Below, in pieces: positions 10,852 to 20,021 of a stretch of DNA of 64,000 bases; positions within the stretch are counted from its first letter, which is position 1; the number at the start of each line of letters is the position of its first letter. The notes under the pieces are model-generated. The model worked only from the letters and a program-made list of their open reading frames with translations, had not been told where the DNA came from and made no database searches. Both the position numbers and the translations under genes were made by a program. The stretch is from NCBI RefSeq assembly GCF_002797375.1, contig NZ_KZ454941.1:1113470-1177469 (forward strand), given 5' to 3'. The stretch is from Bacillus sp. FJAT-42315 (GTDB lineage Bacteria; Bacillota; Bacilli; Bacillales; Domibacillaceae).

Positions 10852-12261
10852 TTGTCTACTATAAAGAGCCATCCGATAAAAGAAGTGTTTATCCATGAGA
10901 TGAATAACAAGTTAAATCATCTCCAGTCATTACTCTTTAGTTATGTGGAGAAAGTGGATTCCATTGATCCATTAGCTTTTTATCAAAATGGACGAGCTAC
11001 TTATACTGGGGAACGATTTTTCTGGAAAGATCGAGATGGAGAATTGACAATTGTTGGGTTAGGGAATATTCATACGATTCGCAGTGAGAAAAGAAATGAG
11101 CTGCGTTATAAAGAGGTAGAGCAGAAGTGGGATGATCTGACTGAATGTGCATCGATTCACAATCCTTTTGATGCTTACGGAACAGGTCCACTTCTATTTG
11201 GCGGTTTTTCCTTTGATCCAGAAAGATCACAGGAAGAGGAATGGTCTAATTTTTCTCCCGCTTTCTTTTATGTGCCAGAATTTATGCTGACAACTTATCA
11301 TGGAGAAAGCTACTTGACGACGAATATGATATGTACGTCGTACGACTCAGATGAGCTCATTGATAAGATGGAGCGAAAGAAAACGCATCTATTGCATGAA
11401 GCGCTTCCTTTGCTACAAAGAACCGTGGATCTTGTTAAAATGGATGAACATGATCCAGAGGAATGGAAGCGGTCTATCGATGAAGTAGTACGAAGCATTA
11501 CAGCCGACCCTGAGTTGAAAAAAGTCGTGCTAGCTAGAAAGCTGACGGCTCATTTTCAGTCGGATATTACGCCAGATCTTGTATTAGAACGCTTACTTGA
11601 TCAACAGCCAGAGAGCTTTGTCTTCTCGTTAGAAGCGATGGAAAGCTGTTTCTTAGGAGCTTCGCCCGAACGATTAGTACGTAAACGCGATCAAGTCGCG
11701 CTATCCACCTGTTTAGCAGGATCGATTAAGCGAGGGCGGGACGAAGCAGAAGATCAGCAACTTGGAGCTGATCTTCTGAGTGACAGCAAAAATCGAGTGG
11801 AGCATGATTATGTCGTGCAAATGATTCGTAAAGAAATGTCGCATTTATGTCATGAACTCGATGTTCCGACAACGCCTACTTTAATGAAGGTTCGCGATAT
11901 TCAGCATTTATATACGCCAGTTATTGGTTATACGGAACAAGGATCGATTTTACCATTTGTGGAAAAACTTCATCCGACGCCGGCACTTGGGGGATTACCG
12001 AATGATAAAGCATTACAAGAAATTCGCCGATTAGAAATCATGGACCGTGGCTTTTATGGAGCTCCTGTCGGTTGGATGGATTACCGCAAAAATGGTGAAT
12101 TTGCTGTGGCGATTCGTTCAGGCTTGTTAAATAAACAACAAGCGATTCTTTATGCTGGTTGTGGGGTTGTAGCCGATTCACAAGCGGAAAGCGAATTCAT
12201 TGAAACGGGTATCAAATTCCGACCGATGCTACGGGCAATAGGAGGAACGACTGATGTATGA
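10852..12261 (+). CDS. menF: Isochorismate synthase MenF
   Basis: Converts chorismate to isochorismate, the first committed step to menaquinone. Chorismate-binding enzyme family; the C-terminal half carries the ASPERL motif, the GSIKRG block and the HPTPALGG signature. I start at the TTG at 10852, six nt after GGAGGAG. An upstream in-frame TTG at 10807 has no ribosome site and would add residues absent from the family. 469 aa. The 3' end overlaps menD by 8 bp. Confidence 0.93.
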   Translation: MSTIKSHPIKEVFIHEMNNKLNHLQSLLFSYVEKVDSIDPLAFYQNGRATYTGERFFWKDRDGELTIVGLGNIHTIRSEKRNELRYKEVEQKWDDLTECASIHNPFDAYGTGPLLFGGFSFDPERSQEEEWSNFSPAFFYVPEFMLTTYHGESYLTTNMICTSYDSDELIDKMERKKTHLLHEALPLLQRTVDLVKMDEHDPEEWKRSIDEVVRSITADPELKKVVLARKLTAHFQSDITPDLVLERLLDQQPESFVFSLEAMESCFLGASPERLVRKRDQVALSTCLAGSIKRGRDEAEDQQLGADLLSDSKNRVEHDYVVQMIRKEMSHLCHELDVPTTPTLMKVRDIQHLYTPVIGYTEQGSILPFVEKLHPTPALGGLPNDKALQEIRRLEIMDRGFYGAPVGWMDYRKNGEFAVAIRSGLLNKQQAILYAGCGVVADSQAESEFIETGIKFRPMLRAIGGTTDV

Positions 12262-14017
12262 TCATCAAAAAGATTTAACGTTATATAATGCCCATTTTAT
12301 TGATGGTCTAGCAAAAGCAGGAGTAGACAGCGCCGTGATTAGTCCGGGTTCGCGGTCTACTCCTATGGCCCTTTTATTGGCTGAGCATCCTGATATAAAA
12401 GTCTATATTCAAATTGATGAGCGTTCGGCTGCCTTTTTTGCATTAGGGCTTGCGAAGGCTTCTAATAAACCAGTCGCTTTACTTTGTACGTCAGGTACTG
12501 CGGCAGCTAATTATTATCCGGCGATCGTAGAGGCGAAAAATGCGCGCGTGCCGTTAATTGTGTTAACGTCAGATCGACCGCATGAGCTAAGAGATATCGG
12601 TGCACCCCAGGCGATTGATCAAAATCAGTTGTATGGCACAAATGTGAAATGGTTTGCTGAAATGGCATTGCCTGATGCCGATGATAATATGCTTCGTTAC
12701 GTTCGCTCGTCTGCTGCCAAATCGGTTTATATTGCTTCACAAGCGCCAGCTGGACCGGTTCATTTGAATTTTCCTTTCAGGGAGCCGCTCATTCCGACCT
12801 ATGATGGAGCATTTGGGGAGAAAGAGTTTGTAGAGCAAGCACCGCTTTTATTAACAGAAGGGAAGCGGACGTTGTGTCAACAAAATATCGAACAACTCGC
12901 TCATTTTCTAAGCGGGAAAGAAAAAGGGCTCATTGTATGCGGAGCGCTGAATGCTGAAGGGTTTAAGCAAGCGGTGATCGAGTTTGCTGAAAAGCTAGGC
13001 TATCCAATTTTAGCTGATCCATTGTCAGGACTTCGCAGTGGCCAGTCAGCTGAATCAGTAGTGATGGATAGCTACGACGCCTTTTTACGAAATGATTCCA
13101 TCAAACAGGCGGCCGCTTTTGATGTTGTACTTCGCTTCGGGGCGATGCCTGTGTCGAAAGCGTTAACTCAATATTTGAAAATGCATGTGAATAAAGAGCA
13201 TCTCGTCATTGATGGAGGTGCTGGCTGGAGAGACCCAATCACAGCCTCTTCTCATATGATTGCTTCTGATGAAAAAGATTTTTGCTTGAGAGTTAGTGAG
13301 ACTATAAAGAAGAAGTCCAATTGTGAATGGTTAATGAAATGGAAGCAAATCAACGACCGAGCGAGAGCGCAAATGAAAGAGGTAGAGCAGCATACTGAGC
13401 TAGATGAAGGAAAGCTCTTTTATCAAGTGTTACAAAACTTGCCTGATGAGTCCTCGCTATTTGTCGGCAACAGCATGCCAATTCGGGATTTAGATTCGTT
13501 CTTTTTTAATCAACCGAAAAATATTCAACTTTATGCCAATCGTGGAGCCAATGGCATTGACGGCCTTGTTTCTAGTGCGCTCGGAGTCGCAGCGGCTAAT
13601 GCATCCACGCATTTAATTTTAGGTGATTTATCCTTTTTCCATGATTTAAATGGTTTGTTAGCTGCTAAGATGAATCAGATTAAAATGACGGTCATTGTTA
13701 TTAATAATAATGGTGGTGGGATTTTCTCTTACTTACCACAAGCGTCCGAGCCGAAGCATTTTGAACAATTATTTGGCACGCCAGCGGATCTTGACTTTGC
13801 CCATGCTGCCAAGCTGTATGGGGGCGGTTATGCAAAGGTGACAGATAGGGAGATGCTACATGAGGCGATGAAAACCGCCGAGGAAGCAGATGGGTTATTT
13901 ATCATTGAAGCGGTGACCGATCGCGCAAAAAATGTTGTCGCTCATCGTGAGTTATGGGCGAATGTTTCCCAGGAAATAAATGAATGGCTTGTTGGTGATC
14001 AACAATGGAGCTCATGA
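12254..14017 (+). CDS. menD: SEPHCHC synthase MenD
   Basis: Thiamine-diphosphate enzyme that adds decarboxylated 2-oxoglutarate to isochorismate. The N-terminal ThDP-activating Glu lies in IDERSAAFFALG (near residue 57). The C-terminal ThDP/Mg motif runs from GDLSFFHD (about residue 457) to NNNGGGIF (about 484-491). 587 aa. The start follows GGAGG at the end of menF, and the 3' end overlaps menH, consistent with tight coupling. Confidence 0.95.
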   Translation: MYDHQKDLTLYNAHFIDGLAKAGVDSAVISPGSRSTPMALLLAEHPDIKVYIQIDERSAAFFALGLAKASNKPVALLCTSGTAAANYYPAIVEAKNARVPLIVLTSDRPHELRDIGAPQAIDQNQLYGTNVKWFAEMALPDADDNMLRYVRSSAAKSVYIASQAPAGPVHLNFPFREPLIPTYDGAFGEKEFVEQAPLLLTEGKRTLCQQNIEQLAHFLSGKEKGLIVCGALNAEGFKQAVIEFAEKLGYPILADPLSGLRSGQSAESVVMDSYDAFLRNDSIKQAAAFDVVLRFGAMPVSKALTQYLKMHVNKEHLVIDGGAGWRDPITASSHMIASDEKDFCLRVSETIKKKSNCEWLMKWKQINDRARAQMKEVEQHTELDEGKLFYQVLQNLPDESSLFVGNSMPIRDLDSFFFNQPKNIQLYANRGANGIDGLVSSALGVAAANASTHLILGDLSFFHDLNGLLAAKMNQIKMTVIVINNNGGGIFSYLPQASEPKHFEQLFGTPADLDFAHAAKLYGGGYAKVTDREMLHEAMKTAEEADGLFIIEAVTDRAKNVVAHRELWANVSQEINEWLVGDQQWSS

Positions 14018-14814
14018 TTCATGATTGCCGCTATCGTTATGATGTCATCGGAAGTGGCGAGCCGCTCCTTCTTTTACATGGGTTTACAGGAGATCATACA
14101 ACATGGGCAGATACAGTTACTTTATTAAAAAAAGATTATCAGTGCGTAGTCGTTGATCTGTTAGGGCATGGAGAAAGTAGTTGTCCTGACGATCCAAGCA
14201 GGTATGATATTCAGCTCGTTGCTCGGGACTTGAAGGAGTTAATGGAGAAGCTTTCATTTGAACGTTTTCATCTGTTAGGCTATTCGATGGGAGGTAGACT
14301 CGCATTAACGCTGGCGGTTCTTTTTCCAGAGGCTGTTCAAAGCCTTGTGCTAGAAAGTGCATCGCCAGGGCTGAAGACAGAAGAGGAGCGAGCGGCACGT
14401 CGGCTAGCGGATGAACAGCTAGCGATGAAAATCGAAACAGAAGGAATCGAGAAGTTTGTCGATAGGTGGACAAATATCCCGCTATTTGCGACACAGAAAA
14501 ACCTTTCGTTAACGAAGCAAGAAGCGATTCGCGAGCAAAGGCTTCAAAATGATGTCATTGGGCTTTCTGGCTCGTTAAAAGGAATGGGTACTGGCTCGCA
14601 ACCGTCTTGGTGGGATCAGCTTTCTGAGCTCTCTATGCCAGTTCTCCTCATCACTGGTACATTAGATGAAAAATTTACGAACATCGCTTATGAGATGAGT
14701 CAAAGGCTTTCGCGATCAACATGGAGAGAAATTGTTGGCAAAGGTCATGCAATTCATGTGGAAGATGGCGAAGAATTTGGTACAATAATAAGAGGATTTT
14801 TGATTTATACATAA
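14005..14814 (+). CDS. menH: SHCHC synthase MenH (YtxM), alpha/beta hydrolase fold
   Basis: Eliminates pyruvate from SEPHCHC to give SHCHC. Alpha/beta-hydrolase fold with [12 protein letters not shown] near the N-terminus, nucleophile Ser in GYSMGGR, an Asp in TGTLDEKF and a C-terminal GKGHAIH histidine. 269 aa. It overlaps the end of menD by 13 bp and is followed 14 nt later by menB. Confidence 0.92.
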   Translation: MELMIHDCRYRYDVIGSGEPLLLLHGFTGDHTTWADTVTLLKKDYQCVVVDLLGHGESSCPDDPSRYDIQLVARDLKELMEKLSFERFHLLGYSMGGRLALTLAVLFPEAVQSLVLESASPGLKTEEERAARRLADEQLAMKIETEGIEKFVDRWTNIPLFATQKNLSLTKQEAIREQRLQNDVIGLSGSLKGMGTGSQPSWWDQLSELSMPVLLITGTLDEKFTNIAYEMSQRLSRSTWREIVGKGHAIHVEDGEEFGTIIRGFLIYT

Positions 14815-14828
14815 AGGAGGCAATTTTA

Positions 14829-15647
14829 ATGGCTTTTGAATGGGTTAATGAACGTCAATATGAAGATATTTTATATGAAACGTATAATGGAATTGCAAAA
14901 ATTACGATCAATCGTCCGGAGGTGCACAACGCGTTCCGTCCGAAAACGGTAATGGAATTAATCGATGCGTTTGCGTACGCGCGCGACGATGAAAAAGTAG
15001 GTGTCATCGTCTTAACAGGAGCAGGCGAAAAAGCATTCTGTTCTGGTGGAGATCAAAAAGTGCGTGGACATGGTGGTTACGTTGGTGACGACCAAATTCC
15101 TCGCTTAAACGTACTAGATTTACAGCGCTTAATTCGTGTGATTCCAAAACCGGTCATTGCGATGGTTGCTGGTTATGCGATTGGTGGCGGTCATGTTCTT
15201 CATGTCGTGTGTGATTTAACGATTGCAGCAGATAACGCAGTGTTCGGACAAACTGGACCGAATGTTGGAAGCTTCGACGCAGGTTATGGCTCTGGCTACT
15301 TAGCTCGCCTTGTTGGACATAAAAAAGCGAGAGAGATTTGGTACCTATGCCGCCAATACAATGCACAAGAAGCATTGGATATGGGCTTAGTTAACACGGT
15401 TGTACCTTTAGAACAATTAGAAGCAGAGACAGTTCAATGGGCGCAAGAAATGCTTGAGAAGAGCCCGACTGCTCTACGTTTCATCAAAGCAGCGATGAAC
15501 GCAGATACAGATGGCCTTGCAGGTCTACAACAACTAGCTGGTGACGCAACGCTTCTATACTACACAACAGAAGAAGCAAAAGAAGGAAGAGACGCCTTCA
15601 AAGAAAAACGCAAACCAGACTTCGGCCAATTCCCAAGATTCCCTTAA
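14829..15647 (+). CDS. menB: 1,4-dihydroxy-2-naphthoyl-CoA synthase MenB
   Basis: Crotonase-fold enzyme that cyclises o-succinylbenzoyl-CoA to DHNA-CoA. Oxyanion-hole segments [11 protein letters not shown] and AIGGGHVLH are present, as is the [14 protein letters not shown] region with the conserved Asp of MenB. 272 aa. The start after AAGGAGG is preferred to a longer in-frame reading that lies inside menH. It is the last gene before a 390-bp gap containing repeats and a terminator. Confidence 0.95.
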   Translation: MAFEWVNERQYEDILYETYNGIAKITINRPEVHNAFRPKTVMELIDAFAYARDDEKVGVIVLTGAGEKAFCSGGDQKVRGHGGYVGDDQIPRLNVLDLQRLIRVIPKPVIAMVAGYAIGGGHVLHVVCDLTIAADNAVFGQTGPNVGSFDAGYGSGYLARLVGHKKAREIWYLCRQYNAQEALDMGLVNTVVPLEQLEAETVQWAQEMLEKSPTALRFIKAAMNADTDGLAGLQQLAGDATLLYYTTEEAKEGRDAFKEKRKPDFGQFPRFP

Positions 15648-15650
15648 TAA

Positions 15651-15798
15651 AGAAAAGCGGAAAGCCCCATTTAGCGACGTATGGACTGGAATGACCTGCA
15701 CGAGATAAAGGAAACACGATGAACGATAGTGAATCGATGTTGACTTATCGCAAGGAGGATCGTGGAAGTCCACTAGTCGCTGGGGCTTGGAGCTAGCC
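15651..15798 (+). repeat. Dispersed repeat A, imperfect palindrome
   Basis: Begins AAGAAAAGCGGAAAGCCCC and ends GGAGCTAGCC. The two ends fold back: AAGCCCC/GGGGCTT, AGCGAC/GTCGCT, GGACT/AGTCC, and inside CGATA/TATCG, giving a long interrupted hairpin. A decayed copy of the first 40 bp lies at 36262-36300 on the minus strand. I recall similar AAAAGCGGAA...AGCTAG repeats between genes in several Bacillaceae. No coding potential. Confidence 0.75.
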
Positions 15799-15920
15799 AA
15801 GAAAAGCGGAAGCGCCTTGTTCAGCCCCGAAAAGCAAATGACAGAATGATGAAATGGCGTTCTTCAGCCATGCAGTCAGGCTGGCATTTGACTCGAGTGT
15901 CTAGGAGGCGAAGCTAGTCA
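15799..15920 (+). repeat. Dispersed repeat B, copy 1
   Basis: Directly abuts repeat A and starts with the same AAGAAAAGCGGAA. A second copy is present in inverted orientation at 29990-30111. The best-conserved core here is 15831-15890, nearly identical to the other copy and including GGCGTTCTTCAGCCATGCAG. Confidence 0.8.
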
Positions 15921-15969
15921 ATACCTATAAATAAATATAGCCCTCCGGCTTGCGGATGTGGCAAAGTCC

Positions 15970-16002
15970 AAAAGCTTGATGGTTTTCCATCAAGCTTTTT
16001 TG
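15970..16002 (+). terminator. Intrinsic terminator between menB and menE
   Basis: Stem AAAGCTTGATGG/CCATCAAGCTTT with loop TTTT and a following T-run. It should uncouple menE-menC from the upstream men genes. Confidence 0.88.
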
Positions 16003-16037
16003 TCCGCCAGTAGGGGGAAGGAAGGAGCGGAAAAAGC

Positions 16038-17483
16038 GTGTCACAGAGTATGCCTAATTGGTTAAAACAGAGAGCTTTTTTAACGCCTGATCGTCCGGCT
16101 CTTTATTTCGGTGAGAGGAGCTGGACGTTTTCACAATTGTATGAGGAGGTCCAAATAGAGACGGCCTTTTTACAGCAACAACAGATTCAGCACGGCGATT
16201 ATGTGGGTGTGCTTGTAAAGAATACAGAGAAAGCGGTGTTTTTGATTCATGCGCTACAGCAAATAGGAGCGATCGCTGTTTTATTGAATCATCGTTTAAC
16301 GAGTGCGGAATTGGCGTGGCAGCTAGAGGACGCACAGGCGAAGTATGTAGTATACGATTCAGCTTTCCGGTCGCTTATTGAAGCGTTTGAAGGGATACAT
16401 ACTATTGAGATGGTGAGCCGTGAGCAGCTGTCAAAGCGACAAGGTCGTGAAACATTTGATCTTGAGGAAGTATGTTCTGTCATGTATACATCTGGAACGA
16501 CAGGCCAACCGAAAGGCGTGTTGCAGACTTATGGAAACCATTGGTGGAGTGCCACAGGATCGGCATTGAATTTAGGGATTCATGAACAAGATTGTTGGAT
16601 TTGTACTGTCCCTCTTTTTCATATTAGTGGGTATTCCATTTTAATTCGTAGCGTCGTCTATGGGATGGCGATTCGATTATATGAGCAGTTTGATGAGGAA
16701 AAGGTGAATGAAGCGTTGCAAAAAGGAGAAGGAACTATTATTTCTGTCGTCTCCGCGATGCTGAAGCGGATGCTCGATAAATTAGAAGGGTCTTATCATC
16801 CATCCTTTCGCTGTATGTTACTAGGTGGTGGTCCAGCCCCTAAACCTTTATTAGAAGCTTGTGTAGCAAAAGATATCCCTGTGTACCAAACGTATGGTAT
16901 GACAGAAACATCTTCACAAATCGTGACACTTCCGCCAGAGTATAGCTTATCGAAGCTCGGTTCTGCCGGGAAGCCGCTTTTTCCATGTCAGTTGAAAATC
17001 GCTGGTGAGGAAAAGGAGGGAGAAATTCTTGTTAAAGGACCGAATGTGACGAATGGCTATTTGCGACGAGAGGAAGCAAATCAAGACTCTTTTTCAGATG
17101 GTTGGTTTCACACAGGTGATATCGGTTATTTGGATGAAGAAGGCTTTTTATACGTATTAGATCGCCGCTCCGACTTAATCATTTCTGGAGGAGAAAATGT
17201 GTATCCGGCAGAAATTGAATCGGTGCTACTTGCTCATCCAGCGATCGCTGAAGCTGGGGTTGTCGGTGTTGCTGATGATCACTGGGGGCAAGTGCCTGTT
17301 GCTTTTATTGTCGGGAAGGAGCCGCTTGATACGGTCGAGATTCAAGCGTTTTGCAAGCAACGACTAGCTAAATATAAATGTCCGTCTGCTATTTTCAGCG
17401 TCGATCAATTGCCGCGAAATGCCGCGAAAAAATTAATGCGGCGCGAGCTAAAAGTAGTGTATGAAAAGAGGCAGAAAAAATGA
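16038..17483 (+). CDS. menE: 2-succinylbenzoate-CoA ligase MenE
   Basis: ATP-dependent ligase making o-succinylbenzoyl-CoA, the substrate of MenB. ANL superfamily: P-loop-like MYTSGTTGQPKG (near residues 149-160), YGMTETSS, the GWFHTGDIGY motif and C-terminal KYKCPSAIF; the catalytic lysine is probably in RNAAKKLMR. 481 aa. Starts with GTG after GGAAGGAG. Overlaps menC by 4 bp. Unlike the compact B. subtilis operon, it is preceded by a terminator and two repeats. Confidence 0.94.
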   Translation: MSQSMPNWLKQRAFLTPDRPALYFGERSWTFSQLYEEVQIETAFLQQQQIQHGDYVGVLVKNTEKAVFLIHALQQIGAIAVLLNHRLTSAELAWQLEDAQAKYVVYDSAFRSLIEAFEGIHTIEMVSREQLSKRQGRETFDLEEVCSVMYTSGTTGQPKGVLQTYGNHWWSATGSALNLGIHEQDCWICTVPLFHISGYSILIRSVVYGMAIRLYEQFDEEKVNEALQKGEGTIISVVSAMLKRMLDKLEGSYHPSFRCMLLGGGPAPKPLLEACVAKDIPVYQTYGMTETSSQIVTLPPEYSLSKLGSAGKPLFPCQLKIAGEEKEGEILVKGPNVTNGYLRREEANQDSFSDGWFHTGDIGYLDEEGFLYVLDRRSDLIISGGENVYPAEIESVLLAHPAIAEAGVVGVADDHWGQVPVAFIVGKEPLDTVEIQAFCKQRLAKYKCPSAIFSVDQLPRNAAKKLMRRELKVVYEKRQKK

Positions 17484-18586
17484 AGCTTGAACGCTTGATT
17501 GTTCATGTTATTGAAATGGAGCTGAAATCGCCGTTCGTCACTCATTTAGAAACGGTGAAAAAGCGACGCAGTATCATTGTAGAAGCGATAGATGTTGATG
17601 GAGTAACTGGCTACGGAGAGGCGGTTGCTTTTTCGACGCCGTGGTATACAGAGGAAACGGTACAAACGAGTTATCATATGATCAAGGATATATTAGCGCC
17701 GCTTGTACTCGATCGCAAAATCAATCATCCTTCTGAGGTCAATCAATGGTTTGACGTCGTGAGGGGCAATCCGATGGCGAAAGCAGGTGTGGAAACGGCG
17801 ATTTGGGATTTATATAGTAAGCGCCTAGGCCAACCGCTTGCCATGTCACTAGGTAGTGTTAGAAAAGAAATACGTGCTGGTGCAGTAGCGGCAGGCTCAT
17901 CAGTCACCGAAACGCTACGGCGAATGGATAAGCTCGTTACGCAAGGATACGAGCGCATTAAGGTGAAGATTAACCCGCAAAATGATCGAAAGCTACTACG
18001 AAGCATTCGCCGTGAGTTTCCAACCATTCCTCTGATGGCCGATGCTAATTCTGCTTATTCCTTGCAAGATATCGAGCGGTTAAAAGCGTTAGATGAGTTT
18101 CAGCTATTGATGATTGAACAGCCGTTAGCGGTGGATGATCTCGTCCAACATGCTAAGCTGCAAAAAGTGATTAAGACACCGATTTGTCTTGATGAAAGTA
18201 TTCGTTCGATTCGCGATGCGGAAAATGCCCTAGAGGTTGGAAGCTGTGGGGTGATTAATATTAAAATCGGGCGTGTCGGTGGATTGGAAGAAGCGAAGAA
18301 GATTCATGATCTTTGTCTACAGCGAGGCATACCTGTTTGGGCGGGTGGTATGATTGAGTTTGGCATATCTCGTGCTCACAATGTCGCTCTCGCTTCACTC
18401 GAAGGCTTTTCGATTCCAGGAGACTTATCTTCTTCTAATCATTATTGGAGTGAGGACATCATTGAGCCGGAAATTGAAGTAGTGAACGGTCGGATTCCTT
18501 TATCGCCTGAGGCAGGAATCGGTTATCAAATAAATAAAAAACGGCTAAAAGAAGTCACGATACGAAAAGAAGAACTGACACGATAA
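17480..18586 (+). CDS. menC: o-Succinylbenzoate synthase MenC
   Basis: Dehydrates SHCHC to o-succinylbenzoate. Enolase superfamily, muconate-lactonising type: the KVK pair in RIKVKINP, then the metal ligands MADANSAY (Asp near residue 187), IEQPL and LDESI, and the second lysine in IKIGRVGG. 368 aa. Starts at ATG overlapping the menE stop (ATGA), so the two genes form a coupled pair. A bidirectional terminator follows. Confidence 0.94.
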   Translation: MKLERLIVHVIEMELKSPFVTHLETVKKRRSIIVEAIDVDGVTGYGEAVAFSTPWYTEETVQTSYHMIKDILAPLVLDRKINHPSEVNQWFDVVRGNPMAKAGVETAIWDLYSKRLGQPLAMSLGSVRKEIRAGAVAAGSSVTETLRRMDKLVTQGYERIKVKINPQNDRKLLRSIRREFPTIPLMADANSAYSLQDIERLKALDEFQLLMIEQPLAVDDLVQHAKLQKVIKTPICLDESIRSIRDAENALEVGSCGVINIKIGRVGGLEEAKKIHDLCLQRGIPVWAGGMIEFGISRAHNVALASLEGFSIPGDLSSSNHYWSEDIIEPEIEVVNGRIPLSPEAGIGYQINKKRLKEVTIRKEELTR

Positions 18587-18609
18587 TCATGTGTTAGTTC
18601 TTCTTTTTT
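18565..18609. terminator. Bidirectional terminator between menC and yidD
   Basis: Stem GAAGAACTGACAC/GTGTTAGTTCTTC (one G-T pair) flanked by A-rich and T-rich runs; it overlaps the menC stop and the yidD 3' end. Confidence 0.85.
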
Positions 18610-18833
18610 CGATCTTTCCACGTTTCAGGGACGAAATCAAAGCCCCCGGGGTGAAATGGGTGACATTTAAAAATACGAACAATCGTTAAATACCCACCCT
18701 TGATCGCACCGAATCGTTGAACCGCTTCTAAGCCATAATGAGAGCATGTGGGATAAAAGCGGCACGTTGGTGGCTTTAAGGGTGAAATGAACTTTTGGTA
18801 AAAGCGAATGAGACCCATAAATAGTATTTTCAT
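18594..18833 (-). CDS. yidD: Membrane protein insertion efficiency factor YidD
   Basis: Small membrane-associated protein that assists YidC-dependent insertion. The family signature is intact: [20 protein letters not shown], then [10 protein letters not shown] and CHPFHPGG with the conserved cysteines. 79 aa. It starts 6 nt after the stop of the small ytzI-like gene and probably shares its transcript. Known as ytjA in B. subtilis. Confidence 0.92.
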   Translation of the reverse strand: MKILFMGLIRFYQKFISPLKPPTCRFYPTCSHYGLEAVQRFGAIKGGYLTIVRIFKCHPFHPGGFDFVPETWKDRKKKN

Positions 18834-18839
18834 CGTTGG

Positions 18840-18998
18840 TTATTCCTTGTTTTTTTCGGATTCATTTTGCTGTAAATGTGGGTTGTTTTCGATTGGATCA
18901 ATCGTATGTTTATATTGATAGCCTTTGCTAATAGACATAATCGTGAAAATAAGTACGGCAATGACGATGACGATAGAAATAATTAATACAGTAGTCAT
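18840..18998 (-). CDS. ytzI: Small single-pass membrane protein, YtzI-like
   Basis: 52-aa product with one N-terminal hydrophobic helix (residues 4-21, rich in I and V) followed by a short polar tail with KGYQYKHTIDPIENNPH. The start is supported by GTAGGAGGG nine nt upstream. Resembles B. subtilis YtzI in length, topology and neighbourhood near dps. Function unknown. It lies directly upstream of yidD on the same strand with only 6 nt between, so the two are probably cotranscribed. Confidence 0.82.
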   Translation of the reverse strand: MTTVLIISIVIVIAVLIFTIMSISKGYQYKHTIDPIENNPHLQQNESEKNKE

Positions 18999-19090
18999 TT
19001 GTGATCCCTCCTACACGTATTTTACCATGTTTTCTTATGTCGGTGTATGTCCTTTGCTTGTGTCAGTTCTTTGGACAAAGTAGAGATGAT

Positions 19091-19116
19091 GTTTTAAAAT
19101 GAAAAAGAGTGGGAAT
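19091..19116 (+). promoter_or_regulatory. SigB-like promoter upstream of dps
   Basis: GTTTTA at 19091-19096, a 14-nt spacer and GGGAAT at 19111-19116, close to the general-stress SigB consensus GTTT-N14-GGGTAT. B. subtilis dps is a known SigB-regulon member, which supports the reading. The site lies 37 nt before the dps start. Confidence 0.65.
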
Positions 19117-19153
19117 AAAACAAAAGAATCACAATTGAGGAGGAGAATGTTTT

Positions 19154-19594
19154 ATGTCAGAAAAATTAGTTCAAAGTGTGAACCAACAAATTGCTAACTG
19201 GACGGTACTTTACACAAAATTACATAACTATCATTGGTTTGTGAAGGGGCCACAATTTTTTGCTTTACATGATAAGTTTGAAGAACTATACACGGAAGCA
19301 TCTCTTCATATTGATGAACTAGCAGAACGTTTGTTAGCTCTTGGCGGAGAGCCGGTTGCGACGCTAAAAGAATCGTTGGAAATGGCGACTATTGGCGAAG
19401 CAGAAGGAAAAGAAACAGCAGAGCAAATGGTACAATCAGTAGTCAATGATTTTACAACGATCATCGCTGAGCTGAAAGCAGCGATGGACTTAGCAGGCGA
19501 AGTGGATGATGAAACGACAGGTGATATGCTTCTTGCTATTCACCAAGGATTAGAAAAGCACGCATGGATGCTAAAGTCCTTCTTAGGAAAATAA
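19154..19594 (+). CDS. dps: DNA-protecting ferritin-like protein Dps
   Basis: Mini-ferritin that oxidises and stores iron and protects DNA during stress and stationary phase. The ferroxidase ligands H27, H39 and D54 keep the 12- and 15-residue spacing of the family, inside HNYHWFVKGPQFFALHDKFEE and HIDELAERLLALGG. 146 aa. Start after GAGGAGG. A SigB-like promoter precedes it, and a small gene 24 nt downstream is probably in the same transcript. Confidence 0.94.
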   Translation: MSEKLVQSVNQQIANWTVLYTKLHNYHWFVKGPQFFALHDKFEELYTEASLHIDELAERLLALGGEPVATLKESLEMATIGEAEGKETAEQMVQSVVNDFTTIIAELKAAMDLAGEVDDETTGDMLLAIHQGLEKHAWMLKSFLGK

Positions 19595-19618
19595 GCACCG
19601 AGAATAGGAGGAAGAGAG

Positions 19619-19801
19619 ATGGAATTATCTGCAATGATGGGCAAGCAAGTGGCTGAGCTACAACAAACATTAAGTTTGAACTTATTAAAAAGCCAAATGG
19701 CGACCCAAACGGCTCAAGCGATCCAAATGATGGAGACGTTACCGAAAGTCCAAGCAGCGCCTCACCCGTTTAAAGGAGCAGCGATTGATATTAAAGGCTG
19801 A
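19619..19801 (+). CDS. YjfB-family small protein (putative motility protein family)
   Basis: 60-aa protein, mostly one amphipathic helix rich in Q, M and L (residues 5-40), then PHPFKGAAIDIKG. Size, the VAELQQTLSLNLLK segment and the C-terminal IDIKG are like the YjfB family, labelled putative motility protein in databases; the function is not established. Preceded by AGGAGG. It lies 24 nt after dps, which suggests stress or stationary-phase expression. A structured repeat begins 1-2 nt after its stop codon. Confidence 0.78.
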   Translation: MELSAMMGKQVAELQQTLSLNLLKSQMATQTAQAIQMMETLPKVQAAPHPFKGAAIDIKG

Positions 19802-19802
19802 T

Positions 19803-19955
19803 ATAAAGTGAAACTTTAATTAGTGGGGGTTTTCTCCATCCCCCCACTGATTATTAGTTGAACCAATCGGGCTTTTACGGGCAGTTGATCCCCCGCCTAA
19901 CTTCTTTGCTTTCACTGAATTTTGATGTAGGATCTTACTGCCCGTTAATGCGGGA
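19803..19955 (+). repeat. Structured intergenic repeat, copy 1
   Basis: Begins ATAAAGTGAAAC right after the upstream stop codon and ends CGGGA. Stem 1: 19817-19829 with 19841-19853 (13 bp, one T-G pair). Stem 2: ACGGGCAGT 19877-19885 with ACTGCCCGT 19937-19945, a compensated version of the ACGGGCTGT/ACAGCCCGT of copy 2. Shares TTAGTTGAAC and GTTAATGCGGGA with the other full copies. Confidence 0.85.
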
Positions 19956-19956
19956 C

Positions 19957-19993
19957 AAAAAAGGATGTCCTCTTTCTAAGGGCATCCTTTTTG
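19957..19993. terminator. Terminator after the dps transcript and copy-1 repeat
   Basis: AAAAAGGATG/CATCCTTTTT stem with a T-run on either strand; can serve dps from the left and the minus-strand gene at 20022-20270 from the right. Confidence 0.75.
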
Positions 19994-20021
19994 TATGCTG
20001 GCTAAATGCTGCTAGTATGTA

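Noticed and set aside
15651-15920. Possible insertion sequence between menB and menE
   Set aside because: No transposase reading frame is present; the stretch is two short non-coding repeats.
19803-19955. Structured repeat read as a riboswitch
   Set aside because: Copies lie downstream of genes or between divergent genes, and no known aptamer consensus is recognisable.
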